From Alkaliphilus peptidifermentans DSM 18978 (GTDB lineage Bacteria > Bacillota > Clostridia > Peptostreptococcales > Natronincolaceae): DNA of 64,000 nucleotides. Numbering within the stretch: position 1 is the stretch's first letter; the number at the start of each line of letters is the position of its first letter. The stretch is from contig NZ_FMUS01000010.1 of assembly GCF_900101495.1 (NCBI RefSeq), positions 1 to 64,000 of the forward strand. Direction: 5' to 3'. Position numbers and translations under genes: made by a program. The notes under the pieces were generated by a model. The model saw only the letters and a program-made list of their open reading frames with translations. It searched no databases and was not told the origin of the DNA. Of this stretch, positions 51,057 to 59,871 are shown piece by piece.

Positions 51057-51335
51057 ATGAAGAAAAGTTCGAAGGAAATTTGGTATTTATGGGGAAGTTT
51101 TTGGAGTGTAGTTATAGGGCTAATTGTATCAAAGGTATATCTAACATGGGCCTTTCTGTTTTATACCGAAGGATATCAGTTTTGGGGATTTAATTCATGG
51201 ACAAATGATAGACTATGGATGTGGGCAACAGAAAACCATCAATTTTTTATGGTGTTAACTCTGACTATTTTTATATCAATTGGTTGTCTTTTCGTAAAGT
51301 TTCTAATTGATAATGGAGTAATAAAACACAGTTAA
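51057..51335 (+). CDS. small membrane protein
   Basis: 92 residues with two membrane segments (SFWSVVIGLIVSKVYLTWAF and FFMVLTLTIFISIGCLFVKF) joined by an aromatic outer loop (YTEGYQFWGFNSWTNDRLWM). No family recognised. A GAGGAGAGGA RBS lies before the ATG. Single gene after R41. Confidence 0.72.
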   Translation: MKKSSKEIWYLWGSFWSVVIGLIVSKVYLTWAFLFYTEGYQFWGFNSWTNDRLWMWATENHQFFMVLTLTIFISIGCLFVKFLIDNGVIKHS

Positions 51336-51436
51336 AACCATATCATTTCAAAAACTATAGCGATCTGTAAATGTAGGTATTAATAAAATGTTGAAGTCCG
51401 ATTTTATAATAAGCACTATTTAATGGAGGGATCATC

Positions 51437-51748
51437 ATGAAATTTAAAATTGGAAACATGAAAGCAGTAAATATCATTAACGGAATTTTCATTACTGGAT
51501 TAGTATATTTTTTAATTTTTATACTAAACAAGTACAGTTTTTCTTTGTATATTTCAAAGGCACAAGAAGGAACCTTACTACCAGACTCTATTGAATTACA
51601 GTTTCATCTTTTGATGCTTAAAATTCAAACTCACGGTGTACCTATTATTATCTTAGTTTTATTTAAGCTGGTATGCGAAGCATTCTATAAATTCTTAAGA
51701 GCATTTGAAATTATTATAGAAAAGTATAATAAAAACAAGGATTCATAG
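51437..51748 (+). CDS. small membrane protein
   Basis: 103 residues with two membrane segments (NIINGIFITGLVYFLIFILN and HGVPIIILVLFKLVCEAFYK). RBS GGAGGG lies before the ATG. No family recognised. It lies 101 bases after the gene at 51057 and could be in the same unit. Confidence 0.7.
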   Translation: MKFKIGNMKAVNIINGIFITGLVYFLIFILNKYSFSLYISKAQEGTLLPDSIELQFHLLMLKIQTHGVPIIILVLFKLVCEAFYKFLRAFEIIIEKYNKNKDS

Positions 51749-51846
51749 CTATAGTAAATATTAATAAATTGAGGTTGTGACATCAACTAACATGTCTAAG
51801 AGTAAAAACTAAATGCAGAAATTTTATATAATGGGAAGGTGTAAGG

Positions 51847-52215
51847 ATGTTAAGATCAATGATGCAGGTGTATGTTAAGGGGAGTACTGAAGCGGTTCAA
51901 TTGTATCAAAAAGCTTTTGATGCGAAATTGATAAGCGAATATAAAAATGATGATGGAAGTTATATGCATGCTGAATTAGATGTATTTGGACAAATATTGG
52001 CGTTGTCAGAATCAAGAGAAGAAAAGAAAATAACTGGCAATATAATGCAGTTTTGCTTACATTTCGGTAAAGGAAATGTGGACAAGATTCATAAAGCATA
52101 TGAAGTTTTAAAAGAAGATGCCAAGGTTCAATATCCATTGGGGCCTGTAAGTTATAGTCCATTTATGTTTGGTCTTGTTGACAAATTCGGAGTGAGCTGG
52201 TGCTTATTTGAATAG
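51847..52215 (+). CDS. PhnB-like VOC family protein
   Basis: 122 residues. MMQVYVKGSTEAVQLYQKAF opens the PhnB/DUF1338-like VOC module, then GSYMHAELDVFGQILALSES, MQFCLHFGKGNVDKIHKAYE and FGLVDKFGVSWCLF, the W-x-L closing motif. Usual metal ligands are not all present. Function unknown. RBS GGGAAGG precedes the ATG. The bases before it include ATCAACTAACATG, a possible R'' scrap at 51786. Confidence 0.85.
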   Translation: MLRSMMQVYVKGSTEAVQLYQKAFDAKLISEYKNDDGSYMHAELDVFGQILALSESREEKKITGNIMQFCLHFGKGNVDKIHKAYEVLKEDAKVQYPLGPVSYSPFMFGLVDKFGVSWCLFE

Positions 52216-52445
52216 GTGAAGCTCCATCAAAACTCTAAGATATAGAGAAATATATCTTTCAGATGCGAGAAAAGTTGAACCTAAAAAATTAAAAACAGTT
52301 TTAAGGTATATGGTTAAAAGAAAATTATAGGAAAATGTACATTGTTTCTATGCCAAATTATTTTCATATGTAAATTATTATATTAAAAGATGGGTTCGAC
52401 CTTACAAATAAAAAAACTTAATAACATAAATTTGAGGTGAATGCT

Positions 52446-52811
52446 ATGGACAAATATACAAGAGAAGAATTGGCCGAAACGCTACAAGTTGTATCTTCAA
52501 CCATCAGTAAATGTGAAACAATGCAGATAAAATTTGATGAGGGTACCTCTCAGCACACACTCCTTAAAAATAGGATAAAAGCATTGTATATTTCAAAATC
52601 ATTAATTACAGATAAAAATGTTATGAACAAACATGCAAAAGAAGAATTGATAGACGCATTGCGCCCCATATCTTCAGTTATAAGTAAATGTGAAAAAGCA
52701 CAGCTAAAATTTGCAGAGGGTACCTCTCAGTACACCCGTTGTAAGAACATAATAAATGCAATGTATATATCAAAATCATTAATAACAGATGAAATTAGTA
52801 AAAGAGGTTAA
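52446..52811 (+). CDS. small protein of two internal repeats
   Basis: 121 residues from ATG 52446 (GAGGTG upstream; GTG 52437 also possible). Two halves of about 60 residues resemble each other: REELAETLQVVSSTISKCET and KEELIDALRPISSVISKCEK, then QIKFDEGTSQHTLLKNRIKA and QLKFAEGTSQYTRCKNIINA. Each ends with ALYISKSLITD or AMYISKSLITD. Soluble and helical. No known family. The duplication is old at DNA level. Confidence 0.75.
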   Translation: MDKYTREELAETLQVVSSTISKCETMQIKFDEGTSQHTLLKNRIKALYISKSLITDKNVMNKHAKEELIDALRPISSVISKCEKAQLKFAEGTSQYTRCKNIINAMYISKSLITDEISKRG

Positions 52812-52812
52812 C

Positions 52813-52872
52813 TTTCAGGGACGCTAGGGGGAGGTTCATTGAAAATTATTCCGCAGCCATAGTGAAGTAGGG
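52813..52872 (+). repeat. attC-like repeat fragment R42
   Basis: TTCAGGGACGCTAGG then GTTCATTGAAAATTATTCCG and CAGCCATAGTGAAGTAGGGG. This matches the extra left-arm segment of R9 and R23. The rest of the repeat is gone. Confidence 0.55.
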
Positions 52873-52892
52873 GTAAAAAGGAGGATAAAGAC

Positions 52893-53450
52893 ATGAAGGA
52901 AAAATTAACATTAGTTACACCTACTATAGTATTAGTATTGATTATTCTAATATTATTTTTAAGTAATAATCTGTACAACTTAAATACAACCGTTGAAGAA
53001 ATGAAAAGTGATAAAGTTACGCAAAACCATCTAATAGAAAAAATTACTAATATTGAAAAAAGGATTAATAACATGGAACTTGAAATGCCCGATGAAAATT
53101 TAAATCAGTTTATAATTGCAACTACTTTTGACTTAAATAGAATAGAAGACCTATTAAATAAAGTTGATGGACTTGAAACAGTATATGGAATCATAACTGG
53201 GTTAGATAAATCGAGAGAAGTAATTTTGGATGTAGAGCTAGCAGATACCCAAGAAAATATCCAAATAAAATTAGCTGAGAATTGTACTGTTTATATGGTA
53301 GGTCAATTTGCTAGGGCACCAATAGATACTGAAAAATTTTTAACACTCATGGAAGAAGATTTAAAAAATGGATTTAAACAGGGTTTTACATTTAAAATAG
53401 TAAATGGGAGAGTTGTACAAATATATCAGGGTTGGGGAGGCTTAAGCTAG
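52893..53450 (+). CDS. single-pass membrane protein with coiled coil
   Basis: 185 residues. One membrane segment (LVTPTIVLVLIILILFLSNN) then a short coiled coil (NLNTTVEEMKSDKVTQNHLI, TNIEKRINNMELEM) and a beta-rich extracytoplasmic domain (VYGIITGLDKSREVILDVEL) ending in GRVVQIYQGWGGLS. The layout is like clostridial regulatory or sporulation accessory proteins, but I recognise no family. RBS AAGGAGG precedes the ATG. Confidence 0.72.
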   Translation: MKEKLTLVTPTIVLVLIILILFLSNNLYNLNTTVEEMKSDKVTQNHLIEKITNIEKRINNMELEMPDENLNQFIIATTFDLNRIEDLLNKVDGLETVYGIITGLDKSREVILDVELADTQENIQIKLAENCTVYMVGQFARAPIDTEKFLTLMEEDLKNGFKQGFTFKIVNGRVVQIYQGWGGLS

Positions 53451-53469
53451 CCTATGGAACCTTGGAGGG

Positions 53470-53508
53470 AAGCTCCGCCAAGACGGCTTATTTTGAGGTC
53501 CGGCTCAT
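53470..53508 (+). repeat. attC-like repeat fragment R43 (core)
   Basis: GGAAGCTCCGCCAAGACGGC then TTATTTTGAGGTCCGGCTC, the right part of a subfamily A centre only, 20 bases after the gene stop. Confidence 0.7.
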
Positions 53509-53613
53509 ATTATATTTGAGTGAAACATAGTTCGTCTACACACAATATATTCTGCAAACATCAGTATAAAGATGTGCATTGAAATATGATATTAATTTTA
53601 GGGAGATTTTATT

Positions 53614-54417
53614 ATGAGGAAAAAACTGTTAGCCTTCATTATTCTGTTTGTGTTATCTGGTTGTAGCCAGAAAATAATCACGAATAATGAAGAGAGTATT
53701 TTAAATAATGAAATTTCTACATATAAAGAAGTCATAAAGGATGGGAAAGTAGAAATCGATGGAATTTCTTATGATATTATATCAGTCACGAAGACTACAT
53801 ATAAATACGATGATAATGGCAATGTTCTAGAAAGATTCACCACAAGTGATGGATCTGAAACGCGTATTGAATATCTATATGAGAATAATCTATTAATCGA
53901 AGATAGAATGTACTCAAATTACGAATTATCACTTACTAGCTATTACTATTATGAAGATGATCTGCTTATAAAAAAGAGGACGGTTTCTAAAGGTGGCTTA
54001 GAAGCAGTTACAGAGTACTCTTATGAAAATAAGACTGAGACACAAACAAGTTACAGTTCAAGCGGCAGCATATCCTATATCTCAACCGCATACCTGGATG
54101 ACGATGATAAGATATTGAAGGTAATTACAGAAGAGGGAGAAATTATGACTTCAAGTACCTTCCATTATGATAATGATCTTTTGATCAAAGTCATCGTTGA
54201 GAGAAACGGAATAAAAATAAAGACCTTTAGCTACGAATACAATAATGTTGGCGATAAAACAATTGAATATAATATTTGGCATGGTGAAGTAAATACTCTG
54301 TTTGCTGCCTTCTTCGACTACGAATATGATGAGAATTTATTGCCTAAAACGGTTATTATGTACCGAATACAGTCGCCAATTGAAGAAGAAAATATACTCC
54401 AGATATTTCTGCAATAA
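53614..54417 (+). CDS. lipoprotein with YD-like repeats
   Basis: 267 residues. Lipobox VLSGC with Cys17. The mature part has repeats of the YD/RHS-like sort: YKYDDNGNVLERFTTSDGSE, then IEYLYENNLLIEDRMYSNY, YYYYEDDLLIKKRTVSKGG and FHYDNDLLIKVIVERNGIK. These may form a short beta-solenoid. It is exposed on the cell surface. The function is not known. A GGGAG RBS precedes the ATG. Confidence 0.78.
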   Translation: MRKKLLAFIILFVLSGCSQKIITNNEESILNNEISTYKEVIKDGKVEIDGISYDIISVTKTTYKYDDNGNVLERFTTSDGSETRIEYLYENNLLIEDRMYSNYELSLTSYYYYEDDLLIKKRTVSKGGLEAVTEYSYENKTETQTSYSSSGSISYISTAYLDDDDKILKVITEEGEIMTSSTFHYDNDLLIKVIVERNGIKIKTFSYEYNNVGDKTIEYNIWHGEVNTLFAAFFDYEYDENLLPKTVIMYRIQSPIEEENILQIFLQ

Positions 54418-54468
54418 CACTAAAATGAAAATCAACAATAATGAGTCTAAAAGGAGAGGTGTAATTCA

Positions 54469-55047
54469 ATGAGAAGAACAGTAATTATTTTACTATTGCT
54501 TGTATTTTTAGTAACAGCATGTTCAAAGAATGAAGTAGCGAAAGATTCTTTAAATCAGCTACCTGACAGCTATAGCCTTGATGATGCAAAGTCTGATAAC
54601 TGTGTTGTTTTTGAAAATGGTGATATTACTAATGGCCAGTCTGTATGGAATGATTTTATTGTAGCGACAGAAAATGGTAAACCTTCTACAGTTAGACTAG
54701 CATTCTATTATACACTTGGCGATTCGTCACAATATTCAGAGGAGCTTTATGAAGAAATAAAAGATGATTATCCAGTTCTTTTTATTAAGGATTTGAGCTT
54801 TGACGGAAAAAAATATATCATCGAGGGCTTTGAAGAGGGACAATTGCTTTCTAAAGAATATAATTATCTGATGAAATATGAAGGACGTCCCAAAAGTGCA
54901 ACCGCAATTTTTTCCAAGTACACCTATTATGTTTTAGTAGATGACAATACTGTTACTTGGGATGATATTGAACATGGAAGGCTAAGTTCTCAGTTTGGCG
55001 ATTGGATTGACCATTACATGGTATACTCAGACTTAGTTTTTAAATGA
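54469..55047 (+). CDS. DUF4362 lipoprotein
   Basis: 192 residues. Lipobox VTAC with Cys18. CVVFENGDITNGQSVWNDFI and TVRLAFYYTLGDSSQYSEEL match the DUF4362 domain. Function unknown, anchored outside the membrane. RBS AGGAGAGG precedes the ATG. It follows the lipoprotein at 53614 by 51 bases; the two could form a small operon. Confidence 0.85.
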   Translation: MRRTVIILLLLVFLVTACSKNEVAKDSLNQLPDSYSLDDAKSDNCVVFENGDITNGQSVWNDFIVATENGKPSTVRLAFYYTLGDSSQYSEELYEEIKDDYPVLFIKDLSFDGKKYIIEGFEEGQLLSKEYNYLMKYEGRPKSATAIFSKYTYYVLVDDNTVTWDDIEHGRLSSQFGDWIDHYMVYSDLVFK

Positions 55048-55152
55048 TACTCTTGGCTTTGAATGGAGGGATAAAATGGGATTTAATGAGAAGAAAAGCG
55101 TAGAGGTTCCGCATTAAAAATTTAAATATTATAAGTTGGGAGGAGTTAGAAC

Positions 55153-55488
55153 ATGTCGACGTTATTTCCTAAGCCAATTCTTGATTTACCCGAGGCTGAT
55201 ATTCCAATCGAGGGAGTTAAGGCGTACCTATCACAAGGACCAAATCATCAAATTATATTCATGAGTTTTGCTGAAGATGTTGATTTACCAGAGCATTCCC
55301 ATGAAGGACAATGGGGATTAGTTCTTGAGGGGAAGATTGAGTTAATAATTGATGGTAAGAAAAATACATTTTCCAAGGGAGATAGATATTTTATTCCTGA
55401 AGGGATAAAACATTCAGGCAAAATATTTGCCGGATATGCAGATATGACATTTTTTAATCAAAAGGATAGATACAATGTAAAAAGATAA
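55153..55488 (+). CDS. cupin domain protein
   Basis: 111 residues, single cupin_2 barrel. Metal-binding motif 1 is LPEHSHEGQWGLVLEGKIEL (two His) and motif 2 GDRYFIPEGIKHSGKIFAGY (His). It may bind a metal ion and a small ligand. RBS GGGAGGAG precedes the ATG. Confidence 0.88.
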   Translation: MSTLFPKPILDLPEADIPIEGVKAYLSQGPNHQIIFMSFAEDVDLPEHSHEGQWGLVLEGKIELIIDGKKNTFSKGDRYFIPEGIKHSGKIFAGYADMTFFNQKDRYNVKR

Positions 55489-55654
55489 TTGAGTTTATGA
55501 TAAATAATATTAAGTTAAAATTTCAAACCGTTTTGGTAGGGATTGCTCCTGTCTTTTTTTACATAATAATGTCAGACATTTACCCCTTAAAAGAGTATAT
55601 ATTTATGTTGAGGTAATTATTTATAAGCATGAAATATTATAGAGGGAGACTTTT

Positions 55655-55798
55655 ATGAAAAGAGAATTTTTAAAGAAAAGACCTCCGGATCAAAGATTGA
55701 AAAAGGTATTCAAGAGATTTGGTTACACTACATCCCATGGTAGGAGAGTAGCACTGGTAATGAAGCTTGATGAGGAACCAGGTAAGATTACCTATTGA
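55655..55798 (+). CDS. small basic protein, 47 residues
   Basis: Reads MKREFLKKRPPDQRLKKVFK, then GYTTSHGRRVALVMKLDEEP and ends GKITY. A GAGGGAG RBS sits eight bases before the ATG and the composition is protein-like. It could be a small gene or the stump of a larger one. No family recognised. The bases 55489-55654 hold nothing else I can identify. Confidence 0.5.
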   Translation: MKREFLKKRPPDQRLKKVFKRFGYTTSHGRRVALVMKLDEEPGKITY

Positions 55799-55829
55799 GA
55801 TTTAGTATTATTAAGAAGGAGGTTAAATT

Positions 55830-56129
55830 ATGATGGGTTTGCTTAATCTTGGCAGCTTGGTACTTGGCCTAATTGCTTGGATACTTCCTGTTATTAACAT
55901 TATGCGATATAAGCATGAAAATAGGAACTGGGTGACTCTTTCCATTCTGAGCATCAGTGCTTGTGCTATTTCACTATATTTTCAATTATTCTATAACTTT
56001 CATTTGATTAAGATTGCTGATTGGTCTGCACTTATGGACACAATGGGTGCTGTGACGTTGGTAGCATCAGTTCTTCTCATCGTTACCATTATACTAAATT
56101 CATTTACCTTGATTATATATCGTGACTGA
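55830..56129 (+). CDS. small membrane protein
   Basis: 99 residues with three membrane segments (LGSLVLGLIAWILPVINIMR, WVTLSILSISACAISLYFQL, VTLVASVLLIVTIILNSFTL). This form is frequent in Clostridia and of unknown function. AAGGAGG RBS before the ATG. Downstream at 56150 TTCACCGGG may be a last trace of a repeat centre. Confidence 0.75.
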   Translation: MMGLLNLGSLVLGLIAWILPVINIMRYKHENRNWVTLSILSISACAISLYFQLFYNFHLIKIADWSALMDTMGAVTLVASVLLIVTIILNSFTLIIYRD

Positions 56130-56250
56130 ATAGCAAAGCAATGTCAAATTACTTCACCGGGTATCAACCACCATAAAAGTAAGAGTATAAAATTTAATTT
56201 AATGATTTTTTGATGGTTAATAATATTAGTTAAGAAAGGAGATTACTCAG

Positions 56251-56691
56251 TTGAACAAGGATAATGAAAATTTAGTAAAATCCTATAGGCTATTAACTGT
56301 TTGGTTACTTTCATTGTTTATCCTTGCTGGTATATTTAGTGTACTATTAATAAGATTAGATTTAAATCTTAGTTCTAAGGTAACCACACTTTTCTGGCTT
56401 TGCTTTGTTAGTTTCTATTTTATAAGTTTGCTATTAATGATTTATAAAACAGAAAGAGTCTACTATATAAATTATATAACCCATAAAGAGGCCCAGCAGG
56501 CGACAAAGGAAGAGAGAAGAGCTTTTGCATATAAACATCTTATAGTCTTTTGTATCGCCACCTTCATTTTTGTAATCTATTCTATAGTTTCACTTATTTT
56601 TCAATATCCAGCAGCAGTGGATTTCGCTGTGTTTATTGTAATTATAATCGTTTCAGCTTTAAGAACCGTACCTTTTAAGCTGAAGGAATAA
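56251..56691 (+). CDS. four-segment membrane protein
   Basis: 146 residues. TTG start with AAAGGAG ten bases upstream. Two pairs of membrane segments (LTVWLLSLFILAGIFSVLLI and LCFVSFYFISLLLMIYKTER, then KHLIVFCIATFIFVIYSIVS and VDFAVFIVIIIVSALRTVPF) flank a charged loop with HKEAQQATKEERRAF. Function unknown. Confidence 0.72.
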   Translation: MNKDNENLVKSYRLLTVWLLSLFILAGIFSVLLIRLDLNLSSKVTTLFWLCFVSFYFISLLLMIYKTERVYYINYITHKEAQQATKEERRAFAYKHLIVFCIATFIFVIYSIVSLIFQYPAAVDFAVFIVIIIVSALRTVPFKLKE

Positions 56692-56704
56692 TATAAAAGA
56701 ATCA

Positions 56705-56800
56705 AATTATGGAGAATTTTTACTTCCAGAGTTTTTAGATGAATATGGAGATGGTGATCACGGCTTTGAAGAAACGGAAGTCCTTGTAAAGATTAATTAG
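56705..56800 (+). pseudogene. short C-terminal remnant
   Basis: Reads NYGEFLLPEFLDEYGDGDHG then FEETEVLVKIN and stops. It is protein-like without a start or a family I can name. It lies between the membrane protein and the acetyltransferase. Confidence 0.35.
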
Positions 56801-56890
56801 TTTATCAAAACTAAACTGAAAAAGCTTAACAATTAATTAAGGAAACACATACCCTTAATGAGAACAAAGTATTGGCGGGGGGAGAAAAAT

Positions 56891-57748
56891 ATGTTTGTTT
56901 ATAAAACGCTTGAAAATACTAATGTTGAAATACTACATCAAGCATTCATTAGTGCATTTTCTGATTATCAAGTTAAAATTGATATGCCTCTTTGGAAGTT
57001 TCAACAAATGCTCCGAAGAAGAGGCTATGTATCAAGCATTTCCCTAGGTGCATTTAAAAATGAGGAGTTAGTTGGGTTTGTTTTAAATGGATTTAGAAAC
57101 TGGGATGGAAGTCCAACTTTCTATGATATAGGGACAGGTGTTATAGGTGAGTATAGGAAACAAGGAATAACAAGTGCCATGCTATTAAATATTAGAGGGT
57201 TGATTAAAGAAAAAAAAGTAGAGCAATACTTACTTGAAGTAATTCAAACTAATACATCTGCAGTTGAACTTTACACAAAACAAGGATTCGTGACTACAAG
57301 AAATCTGTCTTGCTTTTCGTTAGATAAGAATAAATATAAGCCAATGATAAAATACAAAGTTCAACATGTGGATAGAATCAATTCTACAACATGGGAACAA
57401 TTATCAAAATTTTGGGATTATAAACCATCATGGCAAAATTCAATTGATTCAATCAACGCTGCAACAGATACATTTATACATTCTATTATACATTTTGACG
57501 ATACCATTGTAGGTTATGGCATTATCGATAAAAAAACAGGAGATATTCCTCAAATAGCAGTAAATAAGAATTATAGACGTAAAGGAATTGCAAGGAGTAT
57601 CGTTACAGATTTGCTAAATAATACTGAAGCATATAGAGTAGGTCTTCTTAACGTAGACCATGAGTCTAAATCTACAAAAGAATTTTTACTTAGCTTAGGA
57701 TTTGAATATACATTAGGTCAATATGAAATGATTTTAAAACTTTTATAA
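56891..57748 (+). CDS. tandem-domain GNAT acetyltransferase
   Basis: 285 residues from the ATG at 56891 (GGGGGGAG upstream; 56858 is the open-frame start). There are two GNAT modules. The first has VIGEYRKQGITSAMLLNIRG and QTNTSAVELYTKQGFVTTRN. The second has AVNKNYRRKGIARSIVTDLL. Both acetyl-CoA loops are intact. Such two-domain proteins often use the N-terminal copy for catalysis. Acceptor unknown. Confidence 0.9.
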   Translation: MFVYKTLENTNVEILHQAFISAFSDYQVKIDMPLWKFQQMLRRRGYVSSISLGAFKNEELVGFVLNGFRNWDGSPTFYDIGTGVIGEYRKQGITSAMLLNIRGLIKEKKVEQYLLEVIQTNTSAVELYTKQGFVTTRNLSCFSLDKNKYKPMIKYKVQHVDRINSTTWEQLSKFWDYKPSWQNSIDSINAATDTFIHSIIHFDDTIVGYGIIDKKTGDIPQIAVNKNYRRKGIARSIVTDLLNNTEAYRVGLLNVDHESKSTKEFLLSLGFEYTLGQYEMILKLL

Positions 57749-57782
57749 CACAGAATTTTTTCAGAAAAGGAGATAGAACAAA

Positions 57783-58229
57783 ATGAAGAAATTTTTCAAG
57801 ATTGCTGCAATTGTTTTTGTGGCAATTACATTTATATTTGTTATATCGAGGCATGGTTGGAGGATTTTTGGTTTTTCTGCCTGCAATTCTCCTAGCTCCC
57901 TTTATGCTGAAACTGTTTCTGTTGAGGATGGTTTGGTTCGCATGAAGGGAGTAATAGGAAGCAGTGCACCAGCTTATGTAGGACATACATATAAGATAGA
58001 GGATAATAACCTTTACATAGGGGTAAAGCATAATACATTTTTAGGATTTATCAATCGCTTGGGTAATTTTAATATAACGATATCAGTAGATTCCACAAAT
58101 ATAGAAAATGTTTATTTTAAAGACAAGGATAGAGAAAAACTGATATGGGATGCCCAACAGGGGCATGTTAGAGCTATTCCTCAAGTAACAGAAAGTACAA
58201 AAGGTGTAACTGAAGATGATGAAGATTGA
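57783..58229 (+). CDS. small exported or membrane-anchored protein
   Basis: 148 residues. One N-terminal membrane segment (FFKIAAIVFVAITFIFVISR), then a beta-rich domain (VEDGLVRMKGVIGSSAPAYV, KIEDNNLYIGVKHNTFLGFI) and an acidic tail. It could be an uncleaved anchor. I do not recognise a family. RBS AAAGGAG precedes the ATG. It is followed 33 bases on by the next gene. Confidence 0.72.
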   Translation: MKKFFKIAAIVFVAITFIFVISRHGWRIFGFSACNSPSSLYAETVSVEDGLVRMKGVIGSSAPAYVGHTYKIEDNNLYIGVKHNTFLGFINRLGNFNITISVDSTNIENVYFKDKDREKLIWDAQQGHVRAIPQVTESTKGVTEDDED

Positions 58230-58262
58230 TATGATGAGTAGTTATAAAAGGAGGAATGGAAT

Positions 58263-58724
58263 GTGGGGGAAGTAAAAATCGTTGAATATGAAGAGAAATA
58301 CCATAGTGATTTTAAAAGGCTTTCATATGAATGGCTTGAAGAATATGTATCAGTAGAACCAGAGGATGAAATTATTCTAAATAATCCTAAAGAGGTCATA
58401 TTAGATAATGGTGGTTTTATATTCTTTGCAAAGTTCAATGAAGAAATAGTAGGAACAGTATCGTTAATAAGAGTTGATGAATATACATTTGAATTAGCAA
58501 AACTAGCTGTTACTAAAAAGTATCAAGGGTTAAAAATCGGGAAAAAACTAATGGAAAAATGCTTATATGTTGCGAAGCAAAAAAATGCCCAAAAAGTAAT
58601 CCTTTATACAAGTCATATATTAACTTCAGCCATAGAGCTGTATAAGAGATTTGATTTTAAAGAAGTTCCTCTTATAAATAACAAATACATAGAATCAGAT
58701 TTAAAAATGGAACTAAAACTATAG
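58263..58724 (+). CDS. GNAT family N-acetyltransferase
   Basis: 153 residues. GTG start close behind AAAGGAGG. LAVTKKYQGLKIGKKLMEKC is the acetyl-CoA loop (QGLKIG) and SAIELYKRFDFKEVPL the closing part. Complete. Acceptor unknown. Confidence 0.9.
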   Translation: MGEVKIVEYEEKYHSDFKRLSYEWLEEYVSVEPEDEIILNNPKEVILDNGGFIFFAKFNEEIVGTVSLIRVDEYTFELAKLAVTKKYQGLKIGKKLMEKCLYVAKQKNAQKVILYTSHILTSAIELYKRFDFKEVPLINNKYIESDLKMELKL

Positions 58725-58799
58725 CTTCTAGTTATTTTTTCATTGATGACAAGCTATGGTTTAGGTGGTTCTATCATTTCTTTTGAGAGGAGAGATAAC

Positions 58800-59120
58800 G
58801 TGGATGTAGGTTGGTCTGCATTTGGTGTTGGAATAATAGCTATACTGTGGGGATTAATATCATACTTTGGAGATGAATCATTTGATGAAGGAATAGTAGA
58901 CACTTATTCAAAAAAATTCATTATATTAGATCAGGCACGTCTTATTAAACATAGGCATTTAGGAATAATTATTCAAGGGACACTTTTTGTTTTTATCGGA
59001 ATACTTCAGACCTTTCATCGAAGCAACACAGTAAGTATTGCACTTGTAATTATAAGTACAATTTTCATGACAGGAGGACACTTGTATCAGAGAAGAAAAT
59101 TCTTAATTAGAAAGAATTGA
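58800..59120 (+). CDS. small membrane protein
   Basis: 106 residues from the GTG at 58800 (GAGAGGAG upstream, better than the ATG at 58743). Three hydrophobic segments (AFGVGIIAILWGLISYF, HLGIIIQGTLFVFIGILQTF, SIALVIISTIFMTGGHLY). No family recognised. Confidence 0.68.
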   Translation: MDVGWSAFGVGIIAILWGLISYFGDESFDEGIVDTYSKKFIILDQARLIKHRHLGIIIQGTLFVFIGILQTFHRSNTVSIALVIISTIFMTGGHLYQRRKFLIRKN

Positions 59121-59202
59121 CACTTAATTAGTATTATATCTATATAGAGTAGAAGATAATGTTATTAGTCACATAGATATTATTAGATCAAGAGGTGAAA
59201 AA

Positions 59203-59271
59203 ATGGCTGTATGGAATCCATGGCCAAAAGTAGAGTATAAAAAATTTAAAAAAGTAAATGAAAACAATTAA
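59203..59271 (+). CDS. possible 22-residue small protein
   Basis: An ATG behind AAGAGGTG opens MAVWNPWPKVEYKKFKKVNE with NN at the end. It is very short. It may be the start of a lost gene; such MAVWNPW openings occur in larger proteins. Low certainty. Confidence 0.25.
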   Translation: MAVWNPWPKVEYKKFKKVNENN

Positions 59272-59306
59272 AAATAGTATTCAACAGGTATTTAGAAAGG
59301 AGCATA

Positions 59307-59750
59307 ATGATGAAGTACCCAGAACCAACTGTAGGGGCTATAATTTTTAATCCTGATAATAAAATACTTCTATGTAAATCTCATAAATGGAATGACAAAT
59401 ATATAATTCCAGGTGGTCATATTGAAATGGGAGAAAGTATGGAGGACGCATTAAGAAGAGAAATACTAGAAGAAACTGGTTTGGAAATATATGATATTAA
59501 CTTGATTAGTATAAAAGAAAGTGTTTATAATAAAGCTTTTCATGAAAAAAAGCATTTTATCTTCATTGATTATATATGTAAAACAGATTCATATAATGTT
59601 ACTTTAAACGAAGAAGCACAAGAATATAAGTGGGTTGATTTAAGCGAAGTAGATAATTACGAATTAGGTGGATTTGTTAAAACATTATTATTAGAATTAA
59701 GAAACAAAGAAGCCTCTAAATATAAAGCTGAAATTATTTATAATTATTAA
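59307..59750 (+). CDS. Nudix hydrolase
   Basis: 147 residues. Nudix box GGHIEMGESMEDALRREILE then ETGL, with all required E, RE and EE residues. It is like the MutT/ADP-ribose-type families, substrate unknown. RBS AAAGGAG precedes the ATG. Confidence 0.93.
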   Translation: MMKYPEPTVGAIIFNPDNKILLCKSHKWNDKYIIPGGHIEMGESMEDALRREILEETGLEIYDINLISIKESVYNKAFHEKKHFIFIDYICKTDSYNVTLNEEAQEYKWVDLSEVDNYELGGFVKTLLLELRNKEASKYKAEIIYNY

Positions 59751-59805
59751 TATACATACTATTAATTGAATTTTGGTGAGATGTTTTTTAACTATCAGAT
59801 ATATA

Positions 59806-59834
59806 AACAAGCTCAAGGGTGCTGGTGGACACTT
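59806..59834 (+). repeat. attC-like repeat fragment R44
   Basis: AACAAGCTCAAGGGTGCTGG then TGGACAC is a left-arm scrap of 29 bases, 55 bases after the Nudix gene. Confidence 0.5.
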
Positions 59835-59871
59835 TTTATACGTAGAAACTCTATAATAGGAGAGGATTTAA

